Shown in pieces: positions 51,232 to 59,496 of a DNA stretch of 64,000 nt; the stretch's first letter is position 1; the number at the start of each line of letters is the position of its first letter. The translations under genes were made by a program, and so were the position numbers. The notes beneath the pieces were generated by a model, which had not been told where the DNA came from, searched no databases, and worked only from the letters and a program-made list of their open reading frames with translations. The stretch comes from Blastococcus aurantiacus (lineage in GTDB: Bacteria; Actinomycetota; Actinomycetes; Mycobacteriales; Geodermatophilaceae): contig NZ_FNBT01000002.1 of NCBI RefSeq assembly GCF_900102425.1, positions 186,001-250,000 on the forward strand, in the 5' to 3' direction.

Positions 51232-52773
51232 CTACCGCAGGGTGGCGACGACGACGTGCGGGCCGGGCTCCGCGAGAGCGTGCCGCACCTGCTCGGCCAG
51301 CTCCTCGGCGGTGTTCGCCCGCGACGCCGGCACGCCCATGCCCTGTGCCAGCGAGACGAAGTCCAGCGCCGGCCCGGTGAGGTCGAGCAGCTTGCGCGCC
51401 CGCTCGCCGTCGCTGGCCGCGCCCACGCGGGTCAGCTCGTGCTCCAGGATCGCGTACGAGCCGTTGTCGCAGATGATCGTGGTGATGTTCGCCTGCTCGC
51501 GGGCGTAGCTCCACAGCGCCGAGATCGTGTACATCGCGCTGCCGTCGGCCTGGATGCCGATCACCGGCCGGTCCGGGCAGGCCACGGCCGCGCCCAGCGC
51601 CATGGGCAGCCCGTCACCGATCGCGCCGCCGGTCAGCGACAGCCAGTCGTGCCGCGGGCCGGCCGAGGTCATCTCGGTGAGGCCCGCACCGGAGGTGAGC
51701 GCCTCGTCGACGACGATCGCGTTCTCCGGCAGCAGCGCGCCGACGACCGCGGCCATGGCCCGCGGGTTCAGCTTCCCGGTGGGCAGCTCGGGGGTCTCCC
51801 GCTCCATCACCTTCGGCTCGGCGCCCGGCGCGGCCAACTCGGCCAGCGCCTCCAGCGCGGCGACGCCGTTCTCCCCGGGGAGGCTCAGCACGTGCACCGT
51901 GCAGTCCTCCGGCACCGGGTGCCCGGGCATGCCGGGGTAGGCGAAGAAGTGGACCGGGGCCGTGGCACCGGCCAGCACCAGGTGCTTCGTCCCCTTCAAC
52001 GCCGCCATCGCCATCTCCGGCGGGTAGGGCAGGCGGTGCAGGTCCGGGAGGCCGGCCCCGCGGGCGGTGCGCGCGGGGAAGGTCTCGGCCACCAGGCGCA
52101 CGCCGGTGCCGGCGGCGACCCGTGCCGCTGCCAGCTGACCCTCCGGGGAGGCCATCACGTCGCCGCCCAGGAGGATCACCGTCTCCTCGCCCGAGGTCAC
52201 GACCTTGGCGATGCCCTCGATCAGCGACGGCGCGGCGTGCGGCCGGGGCCGGACGTCCAGCGGCAGGGCGGGCTCGGCGCCCTCCTCCCACGACACGTCG
52301 GCCGGGAGGATCAGCGTGGCGATCCCGGTCTTCTTGGCCATCGCCACGGCCTCCGCGGCGTCGCCGGCCACGTCGGCCGGGGACAGCGAACGACGGACCC
52401 ATCCGGAGACGGTGCCGGCGATGGCGTCGATGTCGGACTCCAGCGGGGCGTCCAGGCGCTTGTGCGAGCGGGCGTGGTCGCCGACGACGTTGACCAGCGG
52501 CGTCCTGCCCCGGCGCGCGTTGTGCAGGTTGGCCAGACCGTTGCCCAGGCCGGGGCCCAGGTGCAGCAGCGTGGCCGCCGGCCGACCGGCCATGCGCGCG
52601 TAGCCGTCGGCCGCTCCGGTGGCGACGCCCTCGAACAGGGTGAGCACCGCGCGCATGTCGGGCACGTCGTCCAGCGCCGCGACGAAGTGCATCTCGGAGG
52701 TACCTGGGTTGGAGAAGCAGACGTCCACGCCCGCGTCGACCAAGGTCCGGATCAGAGCCTGTGCACCGTTCAC
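51232..52773 (-). CDS. Thiamin-diphosphate enzyme, IlvX/acetolactate-synthase-like
   Basis: A 513-residue ThDP enzyme with the three usual domains. The N-terminal PYR domain has VCFSNPGTSEMHFVAALD and the activating Glu in LFEGVATGAADGYARM (near residue 50); the C-terminal PP domain has GGAIGDGLPMALGAAVACPD and IGIQADGSAMYTISALWSY with a metal-binding ADG and CDN. It strongly resembles mycobacterial IlvX, a putative large-subunit paralogue of acetohydroxyacid synthase whose role is uncertain. No small regulatory subunit gene follows, so it is not assigned to branched-chain amino-acid synthesis. Start GTG 52773; GTG 52791 in frame is possible. Confidence 0.88.
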   Translation of the reverse strand: MNGAQALIRTLVDAGVDVCFSNPGTSEMHFVAALDDVPDMRAVLTLFEGVATGAADGYARMAGRPAATLLHLGPGLGNGLANLHNARRGRTPLVNVVGDHARSHKRLDAPLESDIDAIAGTVSGWVRRSLSPADVAGDAAEAVAMAKKTGIATLILPADVSWEEGAEPALPLDVRPRPHAAPSLIEGIAKVVTSGEETVILLGGDVMASPEGQLAAARVAAGTGVRLVAETFPARTARGAGLPDLHRLPYPPEMAMAALKGTKHLVLAGATAPVHFFAYPGMPGHPVPEDCTVHVLSLPGENGVAALEALAELAAPGAEPKVMERETPELPTGKLNPRAMAAVVGALLPENAIVVDEALTSGAGLTEMTSAGPRHDWLSLTGGAIGDGLPMALGAAVACPDRPVIGIQADGSAMYTISALWSYAREQANITTIICDNGSYAILEHELTRVGAASDGERARKLLDLTGPALDFVSLAQGMGVPASRANTAEELAEQVRHALAEPGPHVVVATLR

Positions 52774-52820
52774 AGTTCCCGACCCTGGCACGGGCCCCCG
52801 CCCACAGCTACCCCAGGGGG

Positions 52821-53441
52821 TCAGGAGCCACCGGGCTCGAGCACCAGCGACCCGGCGATGACGTCGAACAGGGCGACCAGCTCCTCGGCCACGGGCGCGG
52901 TGACCGTGCCGAAGGAGAGCACCAGCGCGCCGCCGCCGTCCGGCAGCGCGACGACCCAGTCCAGGCTCGTCGTGGCCAGGGCCCCGGCGCTCCCCTCGAC
53001 CGGGCGCCGGCCCACCCGTCGCCGTCGGACCGCGGGTAGACCGGCCACCGGCCGGACGTCGGCCTCGACGACGTCGTCCCCCTCGCCGAACAGGAGGGCC
53101 ACCTCGGCGATCAGCCCGGGGTCGTCGGCGGCCCCGCGGACCAGCGACACCGCGCAGGTGGCCGACACCGGCACGCCGCGGACGAGACCCAGGTGCGCGT
53201 GCAGCGTGGTCGCGCCCGCCTGCCGCGCCTCGGACAGCAGGCTCCGCAGCTCGGCCTGCATCCGCCGGCGCACCGGCGCGACGCGGTCACGAGGCAGGTG
53301 CGCCATCTGCCGGTCCAGCAGCCGGCGGATCGCCGTGCGGCCCGCCTCGGCCTCCACCGGCAACGTCACCCAGTTCGGCGGCAGGAGCAGCGACCAACGC
53401 CAGTCCGCCGTCGCACCGGCCGCGGTCCGCGACCCACTCAC
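52821..53441 (-). CDS. T7SS cassette B: 206-residue soluble protein
   Basis: Unknown family, no signal peptide or membrane helix. It starts with DWRWSLLLPPNWVTLPVEAE, then LLDRQMAHLPRDRVAPVRRR, a strand LHAHLGLVRGVPVSATCAVS and a C-terminal strand-helix ALVLSFGTVTAPVAEELVAL. A 209-residue paralogue at 61245 has the same order (WWAIDLSPGRW, DRQW.., FLSVGTLAGVPLSASLLVSG, VLLLQFRTPMEPLAAALVEV). It is the last gene of operon B and its start overlaps the 199-residue gene by 4 nt. A chaperone-like role for T7SS substrates is a guess. Confidence 0.75.
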   Translation of the reverse strand: MSGSRTAAGATADWRWSLLLPPNWVTLPVEAEAGRTAIRRLLDRQMAHLPRDRVAPVRRRMQAELRSLLSEARQAGATTLHAHLGLVRGVPVSATCAVSLVRGAADDPGLIAEVALLFGEGDDVVEADVRPVAGLPAVRRRRVGRRPVEGSAGALATTSLDWVVALPDGGGALVLSFGTVTAPVAEELVALFDVIAGSLVLEPGGS

Positions 53442-54037
53442 GACAGCGACCACCGCACCGCCGTGGCGAGCTCCTGCAGCGGCTCGCCCGCCGAGGCCCC
53501 GTCGACCAGGTCGACGACGTAGAGGGACAGCACGAGCACCACCTCGTGCTCGCGGTCGGGCCACAGCACCGCGCGCTGCTCGTGCACCATGCGGATCCCG
53601 TCCTCGCCGCGCACCGCCGGCCGCCAGCGGACCGTCAGCGCGGGGCCGCTCGCGGTGTCCAGCCGGTCGACGTCGATGTCGCCGTGCCGGTCCGCCGAGA
53701 CGTCCACGACCGTCGTGAGGACGTCGTCGTCGCTCGCGGTCGGCGCCAGCGGGAACAGCCGGAGGAGGGCGACCGGACCTGGCTGCAGGACCCCGGGGGC
53801 CGGGAGCAGGCTCCAGGCGAGCGCCGTCACGATGCCGTCCTGCGCCAGCCGGCCCGCCTGCCTGAGCACCGTCCGCGCCGACCCCGCGATGAGCGCGGCG
53901 ACGTCCTCCATCCGGTCGCCGGACGCCTGCCTGGTCAGGGCACTCGCCGCCGCGGACGCCTGGGCGTCGATGTCGCCCTCGAGGGGCAGCGGCAGCCAGC
54001 GGCCGTGGCCGGGGACCGAGATCTGCAGCCCGCTCAC
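53438..54037 (-). CDS. T7SS cassette B: 199-residue soluble protein
   Basis: Unknown family. Begins GLQISVPGHGRWLPLPLEGD and continues through LIAGSARTVLRQAGRLAQDG (helix), a long beta-rich middle and a C-terminal VVLVLSLYVVDLVDGASAGE. The 194-residue protein of cassette A at 57632 has the same layout: acidic N-terminus, a helix near residue 65-85, SCHVELVFG strand, then a C-terminal WRALALGDALVEQADRMAA. It may share a fold with the 206/209-residue proteins. Coupled by GTGA overlaps on both sides. Confidence 0.75.
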   Translation of the reverse strand: MSGLQISVPGHGRWLPLPLEGDIDAQASAAASALTRQASGDRMEDVAALIAGSARTVLRQAGRLAQDGIVTALAWSLLPAPGVLQPGPVALLRLFPLAPTASDDDVLTTVVDVSADRHGDIDVDRLDTASGPALTVRWRPAVRGEDGIRMVHEQRAVLWPDREHEVVLVLSLYVVDLVDGASAGEPLQELATAVRWSLS

Positions 54038-55290
54038 CGCAGCGCCGCCTCGGGCGCGGCCGCCACCCGGCGCATCGCGCGCCGGTCGGCGATCCCCCGG
54101 CGCAGCGTGTCGGCGAGCCGCAGGCCGAGCAGCCCGAGCGACGCGACCAGCAGGACGACGCCGACCGGGCCGTTCCAGTACATGGTCATGGCCGAGGTTC
54201 CGACGGCCAGCGCGACGGCGCAGCCGCTCAGCCAGGCGGTGGTCTGCGTGGCCTCACCCCGCTCGGTCTCGGACAGCAGGTAGCTGGGCTGGATCTTCGC
54301 CGACAGCGGGGCGGCCAGGCCGACCGGGGTCCCCCGGCCCACGGGTGCGGGGAGCGCGTCGAGGCCGGCCTCGCGCAGCTCCCGCGCCAGGTCCTCCCGG
54401 GCCCTGTCCGTCGGCGCCCACAGCCCCGGGTCCAGCGTCACGTACTCGTTCCCGGCGGCATCGAGCAGCCGGACGGACTGCGGCGCGAGCACCGCCTGCC
54501 GGACTCCCCCGCGTGCGGGGCCGGGCAGCCACACCTCCCGGCCACGGTCGGTCAGCACCACCTCGTCGTCGCTGATCTCGACGGTGGCCTCGGCCAGGCC
54601 GCGCACCACCCGTCCCTCCGGACGGGGCCGGATGACCGACCGCGAGTCCCGGCCGGGGGTCGGCCCCGGCTCGCGGGCCTCCGCCCGCGCCCGACTGCCG
54701 GCCACGATCACCGGTGCGACCACGAGGATCGACAACAGGGTCAGCACGGCGATGACCCACATGCCCTCCCCGAACCCGGCCAGCAGCCCCAGCGCCAACG
54801 CGATCGAGCTGACCAACGGACCCCGCCGGCCGGGCCAGGGCGGCGCGGGCTGCGGCCGGAGCAGGACCTCCGACACCCCCTCCAGCGCCTCGAGATCGCG
54901 GGCCTCGGCCGGCTCCAGCGGCAGACCCAGGGCCGTCGCGAACGCCGGCGCGCCGGTGATCTCGCGCCACTCCGCACCGGTCGAGTAGGCCGGTGGCGCC
55001 CAGTCGATCAGCCCGAGGGCCAGCAACGGAGTGCCGGCGCGGTCGAGCAGGACCAGCAGCTCGTCGCTGCCCGCCCGGCCGGGCAGGAAGCGCCGGGCGT
55101 CGTCGTAGCCGATGTGCAGCGCCCGGGCGACCGCACCCGGGGCGAGCAGCTGCCGCTCCTGGCCGGACACGTCGGTGAGCGCGACGGCACCGTCGTCGGT
55201 CACGCGGAGGCGCATCGACCGCGCCGCCGGTAGCGCACGTCCACCGAGCAGCTTCGGGCGCAGCTCGGCCACGCGTCGGGGAGCCGCCAT
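54034..55290 (-). CDS. T7SS cassette B: four-helix membrane protein with two similar soluble domains
   Basis: A 418-residue protein. Residues about 25-135 are a beta-rich domain (SMRLRVTDDGAVALTDVSGQ, then LLVLLDRAGTPLLALGLIDW); two membrane helices follow (SSIALALGLLAGFGEGMWVI, AVLTLLSILVVAPVIVAG); a second beta-rich domain at about 230-325 repeats the pattern (TVEISDDEVVLTDRGREVWL, SVRLLDAAGNEYVTLDPGLW); two more helices end the chain. The internal duplication suggests a 2x(domain + helix hairpin) layout, PH-like in strand order. A 427-residue paralogue sits in cassette A. Unlike EccB, EccD or EccE by length and topology. Possibly a membrane part of a T7SS-associated assembly (inference). 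Confidence 0.78.
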   Translation of the reverse strand: MAAPRRVAELRPKLLGGRALPAARSMRLRVTDDGAVALTDVSGQERQLLAPGAVARALHIGYDDARRFLPGRAGSDELLVLLDRAGTPLLALGLIDWAPPAYSTGAEWREITGAPAFATALGLPLEPAEARDLEALEGVSEVLLRPQPAPPWPGRRGPLVSSIALALGLLAGFGEGMWVIAVLTLLSILVVAPVIVAGSRARAEAREPGPTPGRDSRSVIRPRPEGRVVRGLAEATVEISDDEVVLTDRGREVWLPGPARGGVRQAVLAPQSVRLLDAAGNEYVTLDPGLWAPTDRAREDLARELREAGLDALPAPVGRGTPVGLAAPLSAKIQPSYLLSETERGEATQTTAWLSGCAVALAVGTSAMTMYWNGPVGVVLLVASLGLLGLRLADTLRRGIADRRAMRRVAAAPEAALR

Positions 55291-56669
55291 CAGTCGGCCA
55301 GGTGCCAGTAGGCGTCGGACGTGGCATCCACGAGCGGGTCCTGCCACTCGACCACCAGGTCGTCGGTGCCGTCGGCCAACTGCGCGCCGGTGCTGACCTG
55401 GTTGAGGGTGACCGCACGGTGGCCCTGCTGGACGAGGTCGTCCAGGCCCAGGCGCAGCGGAGCCGACAGCTGCATCCCACCGAGGCGCTGCAGCTCGGCC
55501 AGTTCCCTGGCCACGTCCGCATCGAGGGCCGTGACCTGGCTCGCACGGGGTGCCTGCGTGACCGCGCCGGCGTGCACGTCGTCGGCGGCCTGCCGGCCGG
55601 CCTGGGAGGCCCGCTCGGCGGCGTCGTCGAGGTACTGCTGGCCCCACTGCCGCAGGGGGTTCGCCGGGTCGGCGATGTGGGTGGCGTTCCCGGCGCGGGT
55701 GTAGTTCGCCGCACCGGCCTCCAGCACCTCCTGGGCGGCACGGGCCGAGTCGTCGGCGGCCTGCGCGACGTCGCTGCGCAGCAGCGGCACCGCCTTGCCC
55801 AGCCCCTTGGCGATCCACTGCCCGGCGCCCGCGGTGACGAGACCGAGGACGTCCATGCCGATGTCCACCCAGGTCACCCCCTCCACGCCGGAGGCCATCA
55901 TCGCGGCGTGCGCTCCGAACTGGACCGCACCAGCGGCGAAAGCCCCCCAGAACAGCGCACTCATGAGGAGCGCCGCGGGCGCCGCCACGAGGACGAGCAC
56001 CGCGATCGTGATCACCGCCAGGGCCAGCGCGATCCGGCCGGCCCACGTCGCGATCCGGTCGAGCAGCACCGCGTGGTCGCGCACCCAGCCACCGACGTTG
56101 TCCCAGAAGCCGTCGTTGCCGTGCTCGGACGCGTCGCGGATCCGGCCGGCCACGCGCTCCGCGGCGCTGTCGAGGTCGTCGAGCGCCTCGTCGAGCCGCC
56201 GCCGGGCCGCCTCGAGCCGCTGCACGGCGTCGTCGCGGGCCGCGGTGTGCTGCCGCTGCGCGGCGAGCTGGTCGGGGGTGGGGTCGACGACGGACTCGTA
56301 GGGGTCGTTCGCGTAGCGCCGCCGGTCCTCCTCCGCGGTCTCGGCGTCGCGCAGGGCCCCCGCCGACTCGTCCCGGGCGCGGGTCAGCGGCGCCACCCAG
56401 CCGTGCACGGCCTCGGCGAGCTCGCGGTAGCGCCGCTCGGCGTCGCTCAGGTCCTCGGCGAGGTCGCCCGCCGCCTCGGCGAACTTCCGGGCGGCCTCCC
56501 CCGTCCAGCCGTCCAGGTCGGACATCCGGCGGAGCTGACCGCTGAGGCGCTCGATGTCGTCGGCCGTCGTCCCGTATCCCTCGGCGAGGCGCTGGGCGTG
56601 CGCCGGCTCACCGGGCACGGGGTCGCGCCCGTGGCCCAGGAGCTGCCAGTCGCCTGCCCTCGCCGTCAC
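55290..56669 (-). CDS. T7SS cassette B: putative T7SS substrate with WXG-like N-terminus
   Basis: A 459-residue protein. The first 115 residues are a WXG100-like helical hairpin with the DPVPGEPAHAQRLAEGYGTT opening and SDLDGWTGEAARKFAEA turn typical of T7SS-signal domains at the front of polymorphic toxins. Residues about 115-180 are a coiled coil (LAAQRQHTAARDDAVQRLEA). A hydrophobic helix pair lies at about 205-260 (RIALALAVITIAVLVLVAAP), and the remaining 200 residues have no motif I recognise and no known toxin signature. Starts GTG 56669, overlapping the WXG100 gene stop. Paralogue at 59493. Confidence 0.8.
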   Translation of the reverse strand: MTARAGDWQLLGHGRDPVPGEPAHAQRLAEGYGTTADDIERLSGQLRRMSDLDGWTGEAARKFAEAAGDLAEDLSDAERRYRELAEAVHGWVAPLTRARDESAGALRDAETAEEDRRRYANDPYESVVDPTPDQLAAQRQHTAARDDAVQRLEAARRRLDEALDDLDSAAERVAGRIRDASEHGNDGFWDNVGGWVRDHAVLLDRIATWAGRIALALAVITIAVLVLVAAPAALLMSALFWGAFAAGAVQFGAHAAMMASGVEGVTWVDIGMDVLGLVTAGAGQWIAKGLGKAVPLLRSDVAQAADDSARAAQEVLEAGAANYTRAGNATHIADPANPLRQWGQQYLDDAAERASQAGRQAADDVHAGAVTQAPRASQVTALDADVARELAELQRLGGMQLSAPLRLGLDDLVQQGHRAVTLNQVSTGAQLADGTDDLVVEWQDPLVDATSDAYWHLAD

Positions 56670-56965
56670 GCGTCCTCCTCCAGGATCGCCTCGATGTCGG
56701 CCGCCAGCTGGTCGTCGACCTCCTGGAAGGTGGAGGCACTGGACGTCGCCATGTCCCCCACCTCGCGCAGCGAGGTCGTCAGCTTGCCCCGCTTGTCGTC
56801 CCAGCTGCCGGCGAAGTCGTCGAGCGCGTCAGCCACCCGACGGTGACCGATCTCCTCGTCGTCCCAGCGGGTGCCCGCGGTGTCGCCCTCGAGCCCGTCC
56901 GCCAGACCGGACAGCTGCCGGCCCAGCCCGCCGAGCAGCTCCAGGCTGTACTGCAGGTCAGCCAC
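56666..56965 (-). CDS. T7SS cassette B: WXG100-family protein
   Basis: A 99-residue ESAT-6-like helical hairpin. The turn carries DFAGSWDDKRGKLTTSLREV in place of the strict WxG motif, and the C-terminal helix holds STFQEVDDQLAADIEAIL, containing a YxxxD/E-like export region without the Tyr. GTG 56965 has GAGAGGAG 7 nt upstream. The first gene of operon B; an in-frame upstream ORF extension lacks homology. Its paralogue is at 60950. Confidence 0.85.
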   Translation of the reverse strand: MADLQYSLELLGGLGRQLSGLADGLEGDTAGTRWDDEEIGHRRVADALDDFAGSWDDKRGKLTTSLREVGDMATSSASTFQEVDDQLAADIEAILEEDA

Positions 56966-57242
56966 GCGGCGGCTCCTCTCGGGGGGTGCGGTGAGCGGCG
57001 GCACGCCGCCACCGGTCGGATCACTGCGGACAATCTGCCCCATCCGGTCCGGATGGTGCACGACGGCTGTGGACACGGTGCGGTGCCGGGGCAGGAAGCA
57101 CTCGGACCGGTGTCACCCGGACCTGTGGACAACCCCCGAACGGAGCGCGCACCCCGCTGCGGACTGTTACGGTCCGGTCCGTATCCGACCCGTCCCGTCG
57201 GTGCCAGAGACGCACCCGGGCCGTCCCGATTGGACTTCAACC

Positions 57243-57539
57243 ATGGCGAACGTCAACGTCACCTACCAGCAGATGGAAGACGCGGCCGGCCGGCTCACGA
57301 ACGGGCGCACCGAGATCGACGGCATGCTCGGCCAGCTCAAGAGCCTCGTCGACCAGCTCGTCGCCGAGGGCTACGTCACCGACAGCTCCAGCCGCAGCTT
57401 CCAGGCCTCGTACGACGAGTTCAACACCGGCGCCCGCAACATGATCGGTGGCCTCGACGGCATGGCGTCCTACCTCAACCAGGCCGCCGCGACCTTCCGC
57501 GACGCAGACACCCAGCTGGCCAGCGCCCTCGGTCGCTGA
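57243..57539 (+). CDS. WXG100-family protein (EsxA-like), opposite strand
   Basis: A 98-residue helical hairpin with a clear actinobacterial Esx pattern: MANVNVTYQQMEDAAGRLTN start, turn VAEGYVTDSSSRSFQASYDE and second helix NMIGGLDGMASYLNQAAATF. The turn lacks Trp-x-Gly but has the GYVTD..S..F motif common in actinobacterial members. It lies alone on the plus strand between cassettes A and B, with its own terminator. Probably the principal small substrate of the locus, needed as partner for export (inference). Confidence 0.88.
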   Translation: MANVNVTYQQMEDAAGRLTNGRTEIDGMLGQLKSLVDQLVAEGYVTDSSSRSFQASYDEFNTGARNMIGGLDGMASYLNQAAATFRDADTQLASALGR

Positions 57540-57555
57540 CGACTCCCCAGCACTC

Positions 57556-57588
57556 CTGAGGCCGCCTCGCACCGCGAGGCGGCCTCAG
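57556..57588. terminator. Strong terminator hairpin after the EsxA-like gene
   Basis: CTGAGGCCGCCTCGC (57556-57570) and GCGAGGCGGCCTCAG (57574-57588), a perfect 15-bp stem with a 3-nt loop, 17 bp after the stop codon. It lies between convergent transcription units (plus-strand esx gene and operon A end). Confidence 0.92.
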
Positions 57589-57631
57589 CCGTTCCCGGGG
57601 CTGCCGCACGCCGTGGCGGCCGGCCCCGCGG

Positions 57632-58216
57632 TCACTCCACGCGGACGACGAGGGCCGCGGCCATCCGGTCGGCCTGCTCCACCAGCGCGTCCCCGAGGGC
57701 CAGCGCACGCCACGTCGTGGTGACGCGGAGCAGGGCGTCGTCGACCCTCGGCAGCTCCAGCACGAAGGACACCCGCTCGACGACCGATCCGTCGTCGTCC
57801 TCGCGCAGCTCGTGCTGCCGGACCGCCGGGCCGGCGACCAGCAGCCGGCGACCGACCTCGGGTGCGCTCAGGTGTTCCGGCCGCTGCACCGCCAGCGCCC
57901 GCGCCAGGTCGTCGAGGTCCGGCAGGTCACCCGCCGTGCCGAACACCAGCTCGACGTGGCAGGACGCGACCACCGGGGCCAGGGGCTGGGGCAGGAAGAC
58001 GAACGCCAGCTCCACCTGTGCCTCGTACGCCGCGCGGGCGTGCGCGAGCACCGACTCCGTCGTCACCAGCACGGCCTGGTCCTCCGCCCCGGGGCCGGCG
58101 AGCTCACGGACCAGACCCTCGGCCCACCCGGCCGCCTCCGCCTCGTCCTCCGGCACCGCGTACCAGCCGGGATCGGGCTCCAGCTCCAGCTCCAGCTCCG
58201 GGTCCTCGGCGGTCAC
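57632..58216 (-). CDS. T7SS cassette A: 194-residue soluble protein
   Basis: Unknown family, acidic N-terminus (DPELELELEPDPGWYAVPED), no membrane helix. A central helix-strand unit (ESVLAHARAAYEAQVELAFV, SCHVELVFG) and a C-terminal strand and helix (RVSFVLELPRVDDALLRVTT, ALVEQADRMAAALV) match the 199-residue cassette B protein. Last gene of operon A; its GTG overlaps the stop of the 427-residue gene. Role unknown. Confidence 0.75.
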   Translation of the reverse strand: MTAEDPELELELEPDPGWYAVPEDEAEAAGWAEGLVRELAGPGAEDQAVLVTTESVLAHARAAYEAQVELAFVFLPQPLAPVVASCHVELVFGTAGDLPDLDDLARALAVQRPEHLSAPEVGRRLLVAGPAVRQHELREDDDGSVVERVSFVLELPRVDDALLRVTTTWRALALGDALVEQADRMAAALVVRVE

Positions 58217-59496
58217 GCGGGGCCGCCCGGCCGGTCGAGCACGAGGCGCCGCCACAGCAACCGCCCCCACTGGACGCCGGCGGTGAGCACGAGCGTGGCC
58301 AGCAGCGCGACCGTGACGGCCGGGCCGTCGTCCACGAGGAAGCCGTACATCAGCAGGAATGCGGCGAATGCAGCCGTCTGCCAGACCGCGGCCTGGCCGG
58401 GCAGCCCGGACGGCCAGGTGGCCGCGGCGACGGTCGCCCGCCCGGGCGGTGAGTGGATCCCCCGGGCCAGATGCTCCTCGTCCTGCGGTCGCCGCGCGGG
58501 TGCAGCGCTCCGATCCAGCAGCAGGCCGGCGTCCGCGCAGGCCCGCTCCAGTGCGGCGTCCGCACCGTCGGCACCGAACCAGAGCGCCCAGGGCAGGGTC
58601 GCCCGCGGCGTCCCGTCAGCGGTGCGCAGCTCCAGCTGGGCGGTCGCGGTGCCGGGCCGCACCACCGCGGCGCTCGTCACCCCACGGGAGCCGCCGCGCG
58701 GCAGCCTGCGCTCGCGGCCCAGCCCGTCGACCACGACGACGTCCTCGGGTTCCAGGCGCAGCTGGGCCGTCCGACGGAACCGTCGCGTGCTGGGGACGGC
58801 CGGCAGCGGCCGCAGGGCGGGTGCACCGGTTCCCCGATCGCGGCCGGCCAGCAGCCCGAACGCCCACAACCCGGCGGCGGCGAGGGTGCTGAGCAGCAGT
58901 CCGGAGGCGGCGGCCGTCCAGAGCGACACGGGCGGCTCGTCGCCCAGGATCGCCCAGAGCAGCGCGACCACCGCCAGCACCGCCGCAGCTGAGCGCAGCA
59001 CCGTGTAGGCCACCGGCAGCCGCCGCCAGGGGGTCAGGAGCGGCGGCGAGGCGGTGAGCGCCGCAACCAGCTCCGACGGCGGAACGGGTCGCAGCGGGAT
59101 ACCCGCCTGGTCGAGCAGGTCGGGGACCCCGGACCGCTCGAGCGCCTCCCGCGGGCGGGTCAGCTCCTCGGCCTCGGGCACCCAGTCACGCAGATCGATC
59201 CGCGCGACGCGGGAGCCGTCGGGAGCCAGCAGGTCCACGGCGCCCAGGGAGTGCGGCGCGACGTCGGCGAGCAACGGGCCGCCGAGGTGCGCGGCGGTCG
59301 TGACATCACCCTCCGCGCCCACCGCGAACTCGCGGAGCACCCGGCCGTCGCGCACGAGCGCGAGCCGCTGCGGTCCGGCGACCAGGCGGACCCTGCGGAC
59401 GACGTCGCGCTGCGGGATGCCGCGGGCGGCCGGGCGGGCCGGTTCCGGGACAAGGGTCACGCGCCCCGGCTCCGCGCGGGAGGAGGTCTCGGTCAC
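58213..59496 (-). CDS. T7SS cassette A: four-helix membrane protein with two similar soluble domains
   Basis: A 427-residue protein built like the 418-residue protein of cassette B: a beta-rich domain (about 30-140; RVRLVAGPQRLALVRDGRVL, SLGAVDLLAPDGSRVARIDL), helices near 165-225 (YTVLRSAAAVLAVVALLWAI, LLLSTLAAAGLWAFGLLAG), a second beta-rich domain (about 250-340; AQLRLEPEDVVVVDGLGRER, TAQLELRTADGTPRATLPWA) and a final helix pair. The two soluble domains look related to each other. The start overlaps the putative substrate gene (GTGA). Confidence 0.78.
   Translation of the reverse strand: MTETSSRAEPGRVTLVPEPARPAARGIPQRDVVRRVRLVAGPQRLALVRDGRVLREFAVGAEGDVTTAAHLGGPLLADVAPHSLGAVDLLAPDGSRVARIDLRDWVPEAEELTRPREALERSGVPDLLDQAGIPLRPVPPSELVAALTASPPLLTPWRRLPVAYTVLRSAAAVLAVVALLWAILGDEPPVSLWTAAASGLLLSTLAAAGLWAFGLLAGRDRGTGAPALRPLPAVPSTRRFRRTAQLRLEPEDVVVVDGLGRERRLPRGGSRGVTSAAVVRPGTATAQLELRTADGTPRATLPWALWFGADGADAALERACADAGLLLDRSAAPARRPQDEEHLARGIHSPPGRATVAAATWPSGLPGQAAVWQTAAFAAFLLMYGFLVDDGPAVTVALLATLVLTAGVQWGRLLWRRLVLDRPGGPA

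Noticed and set aside
56966-57242. Shared promoter elements of the divergent WXG100 genes
   Set aside because: TACGGT at 57168 fits a -10 pattern, but no matching -35 or convincing dyad could be placed, so no promoter is claimed.
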